DNA of 7,283 nt from Pseudomonadota bacterium. Lineage in GTDB: Bacteria > Desulfobacterota > Desulfovibrionia > Desulfovibrionales > Desulfovibrionaceae. The stretch covers positions 1-7,283 of the forward strand of contig JAEZEM010000309.1 in assembly GCA_023417745.1 (NCBI GenBank), written 5' to 3'. Below, one piece after another: positions 1 to 6,125 of this stretch. The position numbers and the translations under genes are program-made. The notes under the pieces are model-generated. The model made no database searches. It worked only from the letters and a program-made list of their open reading frames with translations, and had not been told where the DNA came from. How positions within the stretch are numbered: position 1 is the first letter of the stretch; each line of letters opens with the position of its first letter.

Positions 1-154
1 GGCCCTTGGGCAGGAGCCGGGCCAGGCGGTCGCGGGGCACGTAGGCCTCGACCAGCCCCGAGGCCACGGACCCGAGCAGCAAAAACGGCACGGCCTCCAG
101 CACGATGGACAGCGTGGCCTGGGCGAAAAGATCGAGGTTGTGCAGGGCGTTCAT
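1..154 (-). CDS. Permease of the PF03773 (ArsP_1/DUF318, YraQ-like) family, N-terminal fragment
   Basis: This is a partial gene: only the first 51 residues lie in the window and the rest lies beyond base 1. The start ATG at 154-152 overlaps the TGA of the upstream ABC transporter (ATGA), so translation is probably coupled; a weak GGAAG sits ten bases upstream inside the ABC gene. After a short polar N-terminus a hydrophobic segment covers roughly residues 13-32, containing LEAVPFLLLG, then SGLVEAYVPRDRLARLLP (residues 32-49). The 'E-A-x-P-F-x-L-L-G ... V-P-x-x-R-L-x-R-L-L-P' pattern is what I recall for the first helix of PF03773 permeases (YraQ, SO_0444-like, ArsP). Family members are multi-helix inner-membrane proteins linked to metal or metalloid efflux, but many are uncharacterised. 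The family call rests on one helix and the substrate is unknown. Confidence 0.6.
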   Translation of the reverse strand, partial: MNALHNLDLFAQATLSIVLEAVPFLLLGSVASGLVEAYVPRDRLARLLPKG

Positions 155-1884
155 GCGACGGCGGCTTCCAGGCGGTACGTGGGTTCGGCAGCGGCCGGGT
201 CGTCCGGCACGAAACGCACGACACGGTGGTGGAAGGCGGCCAGCGACGGCCGGTGGGCGATGCTGACGATGGTGGTCTTGGGCAGGCGCGTGACAAGCAG
301 GCCGTAGAGTTCCTGCTGGGAAGCCTCGTCCAGGGCCGAGGAGGCTTCGTCGCAAAAAAGTCGGTCCGGGGCCAGCAGGATGGCCCGGGCAAAACCCAGC
401 CGCTGCTGTTCGCCCGAGGACAGCTCCTGGCTCCAGTGGCGTTCCTCGCCAAGAAGCGGGATCAGATGGCCCAGGCCGCAGTCGGTGAGCACGGCGGCGA
501 TGCGCGCCTCGCCGTAAGTCTCCGGGGCGTCGGGGTAGGCCACCGCGGCGGCCAGGGCGGCAATGGGCAGGTAGGGCTTTTGGGGCAAAAACAGGCTTCG
601 GCCTTGGGTCGGCAGGGCCAGGGTTCCGGCGGCGTAGGGCCACAGACCGCCGATGGCCCGAAATAGCGTGGATTTGCCGCAGCCGGCCGGGCCGGCGATC
701 ATGACCCGTTCGCCTGGAGCTACGGCCAGGTCGGCGTCGGTGAGCAGGGTGCGGCCGTCGGGCAGCGACAGGCTGGCGTCGGTGAGGGACAGGGCTTGGC
801 CCTCGGCGGCCGGCGCGCGGGCAAAGCCAGCGTCCCTGGCCGCTTCGAGTTCGGCCAGGGCATGGGCGAAGCCGGTGAGTCGATCCACGGTGGCGCGCCA
901 TTGGGCCAGACGGGTGTACGCGTCGATGAACCAGGACAGGGCCGACTGGACGTGGCCAAAGGCCGAGGCGGTCTGCATGAGGCCGCCGAGCTGGATGGCT
1001 CCGGAGAAGTAGCGCGGCGCGGCCACCAGGAAGGGAAACAGGACAGCGGCCTGGGAGTAGCCGGCGGAAAACCAGGTCAGACGCTTTTGCTGGCGCATGA
1101 TGGCCCACCAGTTGGAGACCACGTGGGTGAAGCGGCCGGACAAGCCGCCGGCTTCCTGGGTTTCGCCGCCGTAGAGAGCGATGGGTTCGGCGTTTTCGCG
1201 CACCCGCACGAGATTGTAGCGGTAGTCGGCCTCGTAGCGTTGCTGTTGGAAATTGAGGCGAATAAGCGGCCGGCCAATGTAGTGGGTGAGAAACGAGCCG
1301 AAGCCGGCGTAGAGCACGGCGGCCCAGAGCATGGAGCCGGGCAGCTGGATGTCCAGGATGTGGATTTCGCCCGAGAGGTTCCACAGGATGACGGAAAACG
1401 AGGCCAGGGAGACCACGGATTCAATAAAGCCCAGGGTCAGGGAGAGCGTCTGCTCGACAAAGCCGCCGATGTCCTCACTGATGCGCTGGTCGGGGTTGTC
1501 GGCCCCGTTTTGGGAAAAGCGCAGGCGGTAGTAGTTGCGGTGGGTGAGCCACATGGCGGCGTAGCGTTCGGTGAGCCAGCGTCGCCAGCGGATTTGCAGC
1601 ATCTGGCGCAGGTAGATCTGATACACGGCCACGATGATGAACATGGCGGCCAGGATGGCGAACCGGCCGAAGAGCCGGAAGAATTCGTCGATATTTTTTT
1701 CCTGGAGCGAGTTGTAGAAGAGGTTGTTCCATTCGTTAAAAAGCACGTTGAGATAGACGATGCCAAGGCTCATGCCGACGATGACGGCAAGGAGCAGGCC
1801 GGATTTTACGCGCTCCTCGCTTTTCCAGTAGGGCTTGGTCAGGGCCCAGAGATCGGCGAGGAAGCGGCGTTTGGCTGCGGACAT
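151..1884 (-). CDS. ABC transporter, fused permease and ATP-binding protein (YddA / SbmA-BacA / ABCD type)
   Basis: A 577-residue half-transporter, expected to work as a homodimer in the inner membrane. The membrane part (about residues 1-340) has hydrophobic helices near 29-48, 74-92, 148-168 and 184-201, and carries RENAEPIALYGGE (229-241), the helix-loop typical of the ABC_membrane_2 (PF06472) group that includes E. coli YddA and peroxisomal ABCD proteins. The ATPase part has Walker A GPAGCGKST (398-406), Q-loop Gln435, signature LSSGEQQR (488-495), Walker B RLFCDE (508-513), D-loop SALDE (516-520) and switch His544, so it looks active. Length matches YddA (about 560). The start is supported by AGGAG (1895-1891), six bases upstream. 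The stop overlaps the next gene by ATGA, so the two probably form one operon, downstream of the porin terminator. Relatives move peptides, vitamins or acyl compounds; the substrate here cannot be deduced. Confidence 0.88.
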   Translation of the reverse strand: MSAAKRRFLADLWALTKPYWKSEERVKSGLLLAVIVGMSLGIVYLNVLFNEWNNLFYNSLQEKNIDEFFRLFGRFAILAAMFIIVAVYQIYLRQMLQIRWRRWLTERYAAMWLTHRNYYRLRFSQNGADNPDQRISEDIGGFVEQTLSLTLGFIESVVSLASFSVILWNLSGEIHILDIQLPGSMLWAAVLYAGFGSFLTHYIGRPLIRLNFQQQRYEADYRYNLVRVRENAEPIALYGGETQEAGGLSGRFTHVVSNWWAIMRQQKRLTWFSAGYSQAAVLFPFLVAAPRYFSGAIQLGGLMQTASAFGHVQSALSWFIDAYTRLAQWRATVDRLTGFAHALAELEAARDAGFARAPAAEGQALSLTDASLSLPDGRTLLTDADLAVAPGERVMIAGPAGCGKSTLFRAIGGLWPYAAGTLALPTQGRSLFLPQKPYLPIAALAAAVAYPDAPETYGEARIAAVLTDCGLGHLIPLLGEERHWSQELSSGEQQRLGFARAILLAPDRLFCDEASSALDEASQQELYGLLVTRLPKTTIVSIAHRPSLAAFHHRVVRFVPDDPAAAEPTYRLEAAVA

Positions 1885-2048
1885 GCGGTGCTCCTGGTTG
1901 CGGTTGGCCGCGCGGACGGCCGGGCCCTCGGGCGAGGTGCAAGCGCCGGCGCGCCGGGACGGACCGTAACCCTCTAGTCACTGGGGCGGCCGGTTGCAAC
2001 CGGGCGGGCCATTTCTGGTCCATGAAATTTTGGACACGATGGCGCAAC
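1885..2048 (-). promoter_or_regulatory. Upstream region of the ABC transporter/permease operon
   Basis: This gap lies between the porin terminator and the ABC gene, so it should hold the ABC promoter. No strong sigma-70 promoter is visible. The best fit is TTGCAA (1999-1994), a 17-base spacer and TAGAGG (1976-1971), which is weak. Two symmetric elements are present: a perfect 14-bp palindrome CCGGTTGCAACCGG (1990-2003), which contains that -35 candidate, and a looser repeat GTCCA-N8-TGGAC (2018-2035). Either could be a repressor or activator site. This is inference from symmetry and position only. Confidence 0.3.
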
Positions 2049-2082
2049 AAAAACGGCCGGTTCCGTGGGGAACCGGCCGTTT
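2049..2082 (-). terminator. Intrinsic terminator of the porin gene
   Basis: A perfect 14-bp inverted repeat, AAACGGCCGGTTCC (2051-2064) and its complement (2069-2082), surrounds a 4-base loop. On the minus strand the stem is followed by five T (2053-2049). It begins 22 bases past the porin stop codon, as expected for a rho-independent terminator of the porin transcript. On the plus strand the stem is followed only by two or three T, so it works mainly in the minus direction. Confidence 0.92.
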
Positions 2083-2104
2083 GGACGAACGCTTGGCGGC
2101 TTGG

Positions 2105-3583
2105 CTAGAAGCGGTAGGTCAGACCGAAGGCGACCTTCCAGGTGTCGCCGGACTCGGCTTTGTTGACCAGCCGGCGGCCCCAGACGCTTTTCTGGAAGTC
2201 GCCGTGGGCCCAGCCGGTTTCCACGCGGGCTTCCAGGCCTTCGTAGATGGCGTAGCTGGTGTCGAGGTTGGCCCCGAAGACCTGCTCGTTCCAGGTCAGG
2301 TCGCGGCCCATCTGGAAGTAAGGGTTGGAGCCGAGCAGGACGTTGAGATCGCGGATGGCCCGGGGCGAGTTGTTGCCGTGGAGGTAGGTGAAGTTCACGC
2401 GCTGCTGGAGCTTGGGCAGGGGGGTGATGTTGACCAGGGCCGCGCCAAAGCCCCAGGCGCCGACCGGGTCGATGCCCATGTTGGAGTTGCGGGCAAACAC
2501 CTGGCTGTCGTCAAACAGGAACGAGCCGCCCGGACCCCAGTTGGGGCGGGTGTGGGGCATACGCTCGGAGCCGTTTCGGGTCGAGCCGTCTTCGCCGGTG
2601 GACCACCAGCCGTAGACCTGGGGGGTGAGCAGATCCCAGCCGGCGTATTCCGCGCCGAAGTCAATAAACCAGCCGGCGCGGCGGCTTTTCTGGCGGTCAT
2701 CGGCCGCGCCCTGGCCGTAGATCACGTCGCCGTAGAACTTGATCGGATCAACAGCCGTGACTTCAAAGGCGCTGCCGGCCCAGAAGTAGGGATTCTGGGC
2801 GTTTTTCCACTTGGTGGGGGCGATCAGGGTCCCGGCCGAGAGCAGATCCTCGGCGTCGGTGGCTTCGCCGAAGGAGGAGGCAAACGTGGTGTAGTAGTTG
2901 GCGTTGTTGCCGGCCACGGCCACGGCGGCCCAAGGCGTGGCCTTGAGTCCGGTGACGGTGATGGGCAGGGTCAGGAAATACATGTCGAATTCGTCGGCGA
3001 CCTGGGTGGTGGTGGGGTCGTAGGTCCGGTTGCTGTCGATCAGGCGCGCGAAGCCGGCCTTGATGTCCAGAGTGTCGGGGATGAGGTTGGCGTTGACCAC
3101 CAGCCCGGCGGCCCAGTCGGTGAAGACGATGCTGTCGTTGAAAAGTTTGCTCTGGGGCAGGGCGAGGGGCTGCAGGCCGGCGGACACCTCGATGTTGGTG
3201 TCGGGCAGCTTGAACTGGAGGAAGGCCTGATAGACCTGGATGGCCACTTCCGGGTTGGCGGCGGTGTAGGTGCCGTTGCCCCAGGTGTTGTCCACCTTGG
3301 TGGCCAGGCGGAAGCGCAAATTATCGTTGGCGATGAAGTCGGTACGCACCCGGATGCGCTCCCAGATCTCGAAGGTGTCCTCGGTCTTGGTGCCGGCCTT
3401 GGTCCAGGTGGGCGCGTTGGTGGTCCAGGCGGGGTCGTTCCAGCCGGTGAAGTTGTGGCCGGTGAAATACACGCCGTAGACGCGGGAGTCGCCGGTGATG
3501 CGCACTTCCGTGCTGCCGGCCTGGGCGGCGACAGCGACGGCGACCAGGGCCAGGGCCAGGAACAAGGATGCCAAACGTTTCAT
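2105..3583 (-). CDS. Outer-membrane beta-barrel porin (Desulfovibrio homotrimeric porin type)
   Basis: A 492-residue exported protein expected to form a general diffusion pore in the outer membrane. The N-terminus is a clear Sec signal peptide: MKRLASLF, a hydrophobic Leu/Ala/Val core to residue 20, and an AQA cleavage site with maturity probably at Gly23. The mature chain has no long hydrophobic helix, is rich in alternating aromatic and small residues (Trp, Tyr, Gly, Asn), and ends in TYRF, the terminal aromatic signature recognised by the BAM complex. The overall pattern, including an early RIRVRTDF strand, resembles the abundant Desulfovibrio porins (DVU0799 type), usually about 450-500 residues. 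The frame stays open 100 codons further upstream, but AGGAAGG (3594-3588), four bases before ATG 3583, and the signal peptide fix the start. It is monocistronic: long leader upstream, strong terminator downstream. Solute preference is unknown. Confidence 0.87.
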   Translation of the reverse strand: MKRLASLFLALALVAVAVAAQAGSTEVRITGDSRVYGVYFTGHNFTGWNDPAWTTNAPTWTKAGTKTEDTFEIWERIRVRTDFIANDNLRFRLATKVDNTWGNGTYTAANPEVAIQVYQAFLQFKLPDTNIEVSAGLQPLALPQSKLFNDSIVFTDWAAGLVVNANLIPDTLDIKAGFARLIDSNRTYDPTTTQVADEFDMYFLTLPITVTGLKATPWAAVAVAGNNANYYTTFASSFGEATDAEDLLSAGTLIAPTKWKNAQNPYFWAGSAFEVTAVDPIKFYGDVIYGQGAADDRQKSRRAGWFIDFGAEYAGWDLLTPQVYGWWSTGEDGSTRNGSERMPHTRPNWGPGGSFLFDDSQVFARNSNMGIDPVGAWGFGAALVNITPLPKLQQRVNFTYLHGNNSPRAIRDLNVLLGSNPYFQMGRDLTWNEQVFGANLDTSYAIYEGLEARVETGWAHGDFQKSVWGRRLVNKAESGDTWKVAFGLTYRF

Positions 3584-3915
3584 AACACCTTCCTCTCGTA
3601 ACACATTGACGGACATGGACCCCGTCGGCCGCGCCGTCGGCGAAACGGCGTAGTCCGGACCTTGGCCGCGACGGCCGGGGGCCGCCTTGGGAGGCGGCGC
3701 GGCGGGCCTTTCGGCGTGTCGGGCAAGGTCGGACGGGCGCGGGAGTCCCAAGGACAACCAGCGAGGCGTCGGGGGAGCGCTGGCGTCGCGATGCGTCGCG
3801 GGCCACAATGTCCACCAGCCTGTCTTGCATGTCCCGGCGGGAGCGGCCCGAGAAGCCGTCCGGCCAGGCAGGCGACGCAACAACAGGCGGACGCCGGCAA
3901 AGGAAGGGCGCTTGC
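3584..3915 (-). other. Long GC-rich leader upstream of the porin, no gene seen
   Basis: About 330 bases without a convincing gene. Open frames across it on both strands give Arg/Pro/Ala-rich peptides with no recognisable domain and no good ribosome binding site, as expected of random very GC-rich DNA. It contains short strong stems, for example GGCCG-CGA-CGGCC (3664-3676) and GCCGCCT-TGGG-AGGCGGC (3681-3698), neither followed by a T-run. There is also a direct repeat GCGTCGCG (3783-3790 and 3793-3800). If the porin promoter lies in the AT-rich DNA beyond 3916, this is a long structured 5' untranslated region. A small RNA cannot be excluded. Confidence 0.4.
3588..3594 (-). promoter_or_regulatory. 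Ribosome binding site deciding the porin start
   Basis: AGGAAGG within GAGAGGAAGG lies four bases upstream of the ATG at 3583-3581. It favours this ATG, which opens a signal peptide, over the much longer in-frame extension, which is Pro/Arg-rich. Confidence 0.8.
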
Positions 3916-3936
3916 GCCATAATTGGTAATTATGGC
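3916..3936. promoter_or_regulatory. 21-bp palindrome, candidate operator for the porin
   Basis: GCCATAATT (3916-3924) and its exact complement AATTATGGC (3928-3936) flank a 3-base spacer. It sits in the AT-rich part of the hydB-porin gap, a typical place for a dimeric transcription factor to bind. A CATAAT inside it could serve as a -10 box on the minus strand, but I see no matching -35. The AT-rich symmetric core is broadly like Fur/PerR-type boxes, but the match is not good enough to name a regulator. Confidence 0.45.
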
Positions 3937-4149
3937 AACGTCTCAGCGTTTCCTTCCCGCTTGGGAAAAAAGAGATAAAGAATAAAACTGAAGGAGTAAA
4001 TCACTGTTTTGGGGCAAGCAGCATCCGTTGGAAACGACCTTGCCATTTTTGTTGCACAAGGAAAATGTTCGGGATGGCAAGCAGGAGGGGGAAAGACCCT
4101 TGGGTCAGGCACGCGCCCTTGCCGCAGGTCCGTCCGGGAAGCGGGCGGG
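3937..4149. other. hydB-porin intergenic region with inverted repeats, no gene seen
   Basis: No gene is seen here. On the minus strand, reading from hydB, there is GACCC-AA-GGGTC (4106-4095), then CTTGCCAT (4081-4074) and its complement (4046-4039) enclosing a 27-base loop, then a T-rich tract (3995-3961) with six consecutive T at 3971-3966. None makes a classical stem plus T-run, so the hydAB terminator is not clearly identified. A weak promoter-like pair for the porin is TTTACT (4000-3995), 17 bases, TATCTC (3977-3972). Confidence 0.35.
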
Positions 4150-4524
4150 CTATTCGTAGGGGTAGGTGGTTCCGGCGAATTCCTTGGCCCGGGGGTTGGG
4201 GTAGTTGCCGGCGGTCTGAAGCTTTTTGATGTTCTTGGAGCGGTCTTCCCAATGGGTGTGCAGGAGCTGCTCGGCCTTGTGGCTCATGGGATGCTCCAGG
4301 AAGTTCTTGTACAGAGTCTGGACCTGGCCGTTTTGCTGGGAGGCCCGCTCGGGGAACTTGGCGTCGGCGCCGTAGACGCCGTCGATGCGGTCCGTCATGA
4401 AGTCCTTGAGTTGCTTGGCGGCGGCCACGGCCTTGCCGGTCATGCGAAGCCCGATGAGGGCGCCGCCGGTCATGATGCAGGCGGCCTTGAGGAAGCCGCG
4501 ACGGGTCGAAGCGATGAAAGTCAT
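4150..4524 (-). CDS. hydB: Periplasmic [FeFe] hydrogenase small subunit
   Basis: A 124-residue small subunit that wraps around HydA in the periplasmic heterodimer and supplies its export signal. Residues 6-13, STRRGFLK, form a twin-arginine (Tat) motif. They are followed by a moderately hydrophobic stretch and an AVAAA processing region near residues 32-36. The mature part has the family features HTHWEDRSK (residues 89-97) and a C-terminal PNPRAKEF...YPYE, very close to the D. vulgaris protein (123 aa as I recall it). It binds no iron-sulfur cluster; no cysteine remains after signal removal. The frame is open 20 codons further upstream, but AAGGAG (4536-4531) six bases before ATG 4524 and the Tat signal fix the start. 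The gene lies 10 bases after hydA, whose TAA overlaps this ribosome binding site, so the two are co-transcribed and probably translationally coupled. Confidence 0.95.
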   Translation of the reverse strand: MTFIASTRRGFLKAACIMTGGALIGLRMTGKAVAAAKQLKDFMTDRIDGVYGADAKFPERASQQNGQVQTLYKNFLEHPMSHKAEQLLHTHWEDRSKNIKKLQTAGNYPNPRAKEFAGTTYPYE

Positions 4525-4530
4525 GGCTTG

Positions 4531-4536
4531 CTCCTT
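4531..4536 (-). promoter_or_regulatory. hydB ribosome binding site overlapping the hydA stop codon
   Basis: AAGGAG lies six bases upstream of the hydB ATG. The hydA TAA (4537-4535) shares two bases with it, so ribosomes finishing hydA sit over the hydB start. This suggests coupled synthesis in a 1:1 ratio. Confidence 0.8.
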
Positions 4537-5800
4537 AGGCTTTTTGTTCGTTGTACAGGGCCAGGCGCTTCTTGAGCGAGGCATAGAACTTGGTGGTGCG
4601 GCGATCCATGGACTGCAGCACGCCGGGCATGACGGGCTGGCCGCCGCCCATGACGCAACCGCCGGGGCAGGCCATGAACTCGATGAACTGCCAGGGCGAC
4701 TTGCCGGCCTTGACCACTTCGCAGACCTCGGCGAACCGTTTGGCTCCGTGGACCACGGCCACCTTCACTTCCGTGTCGCCCACGTTGACCGTGGCTTCCT
4801 TGAGGCCCTTAAGCCCGCGCACGGCCTTGAAGTCCCAGCTTTCCGGGGCCTTGCCGGTGACGGCCTGATAGGCGAAGCGCAGGGCCGCTTCCATGACGCC
4901 GCCGGTGACGCCGAAGATGGTGGCGCCGCCGGTGGACTCGCCCATAAGCGCGTCGCGCTGGCCCGGGGCCACGGTGTTGAGGTCGATGCCGGCCTTCTTG
5001 AGCATGTAGGCCAGTTCGCGGGTGTCGATGGTGGCGTCGATGTCCTGGTAGCCGCTGGACCAGTTGGCCGGACGCATGCCTTCGTATTTCTTGGCCGTGC
5101 AGGGCATAATGGAGACGGTGAAGACGTCGGCGCGCTTGTACTTCATGGTGTCCGCGCCGTAGGTCTTGGCCAGGGAGCCGAGCATCCCGATGGGGGATTT
5201 GCAGGTGGACATGTTGGGGAAGAGCTCGGGATAGAACGTCTCGACGTACTTGTGCCAGCCGGGGCAGCAGGAGGTGAACTGGGGCAGGGGCTTGTCGATC
5301 TTTTTGGTGAGTCGGCCGACGAACTCCGAGCCTTCTTCCCAGATGGTGACGTCGGCGGTCCACTCGTTGTCCCAGGTGTGGTTGAAGCCGAGCTTTTGCA
5401 AGGCGCCAAGCATCTTGTCCGTGGTCACCGAACCCACGGGCATGCCGAAGCAGTCGCCCAGGCCGTAGCGCACGGCCGGGGCCGGCATGGCGATGACCTT
5501 GACGTTTTTATCCTTGAGTTTTTGTTCGATGACCGGAACCCAGGACTGTTCTTCGTAGATGGCCGAGACCGGGCAGTGGGTGAGGCACTGGCCGCAGTTG
5601 ATGCAGGCTTCGACGTGGGGGATCTTGTGGGGTTCGCCGGTGTCGCCGTAGATGGCGCCGGTGGGGCAATAGCCCATGCAGGTGTCGCAGCCGATGCATT
5701 TGGACTCGTCGACCTTGATGAAGAAGAGCTTGTCCGGATCGGCCTTGGGGTCCGGAGACTGCATTTCGTAGAAGATTTTCTCCATTTCAACGCGGCTCAT
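4535..5800 (-). CDS. hydA: Periplasmic [FeFe] hydrogenase large (catalytic) subunit
   Basis: The 421-residue catalytic subunit for reversible H2 oxidation (EC 1.12.7.2 type), probably passing electrons to periplasmic c-type cytochromes. Two [4Fe-4S] ferredoxin motifs come first: Cys35/38/41/45 and Cys66/69/72/76. The H-cluster domain has all expected ligands: TSCCPGW with Cys179 (Cys178 is the proton-relay residue), MPC with Cys234, and ACPGGC with Cys378 and Cys382. Numbering matches the D. desulfuricans/D. vulgaris enzyme (421 aa), so it is full length and looks functional. There is no signal peptide; export relies on the Tat signal of HydB. The start ATG 5800 follows GGAGGG (5812-5807) by six bases; an upstream in-frame extension has no ribosome binding site and no homology that I recognise. 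Position 384, after the last ligand, is Met where I recall Cys in D. vulgaris. The hydEFG maturases are not in the window and must lie elsewhere. Confidence 0.97.
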   Translation of the reverse strand: MSRVEMEKIFYEMQSPDPKADPDKLFFIKVDESKCIGCDTCMGYCPTGAIYGDTGEPHKIPHVEACINCGQCLTHCPVSAIYEEQSWVPVIEQKLKDKNVKVIAMPAPAVRYGLGDCFGMPVGSVTTDKMLGALQKLGFNHTWDNEWTADVTIWEEGSEFVGRLTKKIDKPLPQFTSCCPGWHKYVETFYPELFPNMSTCKSPIGMLGSLAKTYGADTMKYKRADVFTVSIMPCTAKKYEGMRPANWSSGYQDIDATIDTRELAYMLKKAGIDLNTVAPGQRDALMGESTGGATIFGVTGGVMEAALRFAYQAVTGKAPESWDFKAVRGLKGLKEATVNVGDTEVKVAVVHGAKRFAEVCEVVKAGKSPWQFIEFMACPGGCVMGGGQPVMPGVLQSMDRRTTKFYASLKKRLALYNEQKA

Positions 5801-5806
5801 GAGGCT

Positions 5807-5812
5807 CCCTCC
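5807..5812 (-). promoter_or_regulatory. hydA ribosome binding site
   Basis: GGAGGG lies six bases upstream of the ATG at 5800-5798. It selects this start, which gives the standard N-terminus MSRVEMEKI, over an in-frame ATG at 5893 with no such site. Confidence 0.85.
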
Positions 5813-6090
5813 GCTGGATGAGGCTTGGCCGGACAGCATGGCCCGGGCGACGGGGCAGGTCGTCGCCGATGAGCGCATGGCCGCGTCGGCCAAGCCGGTT
5901 TGCGCCGGCCGGGGACGGTTCCCGCGTGGCCCCGGTCGACGCGTTGCCTGCCGGGACGGCCTGGACCGCCTGCGCCGCGCGAGCGCTCGCGCGGCGGCGG
6001 CGACCGGTCGGGTCGCCGTGGTCCCGAAGCCGCTGCCACGGCCTCGGGACGGTCCTAGGCCGTCATTTCCGACAGGAAAAATCGTGTCTG
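5813..6090 (-). other. GC-rich, highly self-complementary leader of hydAB, no gene seen
   Basis: No coding region is supported in these roughly 280 bases. On the minus transcript several stems can form in order: GACGG/CCGTC (6064-6048); a 30-base imperfect hairpin (6050-6021) with 7+4 pairs around one mismatch and a 6-base loop; CGACCGGTCG (6010-6001); a perfect 24-bp palindrome (5996-5973); and a 10-bp inverted repeat, CGGCCAAGCC (5887-5896) with GGCTTGGCCG (5822-5831), ending ten bases before the hydA ribosome binding site. None is followed by a T-run, so these are not intrinsic terminators. If transcription starts in the AT-rich DNA upstream, this is a long structured 5' untranslated region that might affect mRNA stability or translation. 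Confidence 0.45.
5973..5996. repeat. Perfect 24-bp palindrome in the hydA leader
   Basis: Twelve bases, CGCCGCGCGAGC (5973-5984), are followed immediately by their exact reverse complement (5985-5996). In RNA this gives a stem of about 10 bp with a 4-base loop; as DNA it is a symmetric site. No T-run follows on either strand. High GC makes short palindromes common, but a perfect 24-mer is longer than I would expect by chance. Confidence 0.85.
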
Positions 6091-6125
6091 TGTCTTTATT
6101 TTATACTATGAATGAGATACTAAAT

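Noticed and set aside
796..3601. Long plus-strand open frames opposite the ABC transporter and porin (796-1977 and 1994-3601)
   Set aside because: They are antisense to genes with clear motifs, are rich in Gly/Val/Asp/Ala as expected from the complement of GC-rich codons, and show no domains or ribosome binding sites.
3681..3698. Hairpin GCCGCCT/AGGCGGC as a possible terminator
   Set aside because: No T-run follows on either strand, and short GC stems are frequent in this composition.
3584..3883. 100-residue N-terminal extension of the porin to an ATG at 3883
   Set aside because: The extension is Arg/Pro-rich and would bury a perfect signal peptide; the strong ribosome binding site lies just before ATG 3583.
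3321..3920. Minus-strand 199-codon frame crossing the porin leader and the porin start in another frame
   Set aside because: It overlaps the porin out of frame and has no ribosome binding site or recognisable domain; its Arg/Pro-rich composition is typical of random GC-rich DNA.
4385..5821. 478-codon plus-strand open frame opposite hydA/hydB
   Set aside because: It is the complement of two highly conserved hydrogenase genes; its Gly/His/Asp/Val-rich composition is a codon-bias artefact.
5801..5893. Upstream start for HydA at 5893
   Set aside because: No ribosome binding site precedes it, the added residues match nothing I know of the family, and the start at 5800 gives the standard 421-residue protein.
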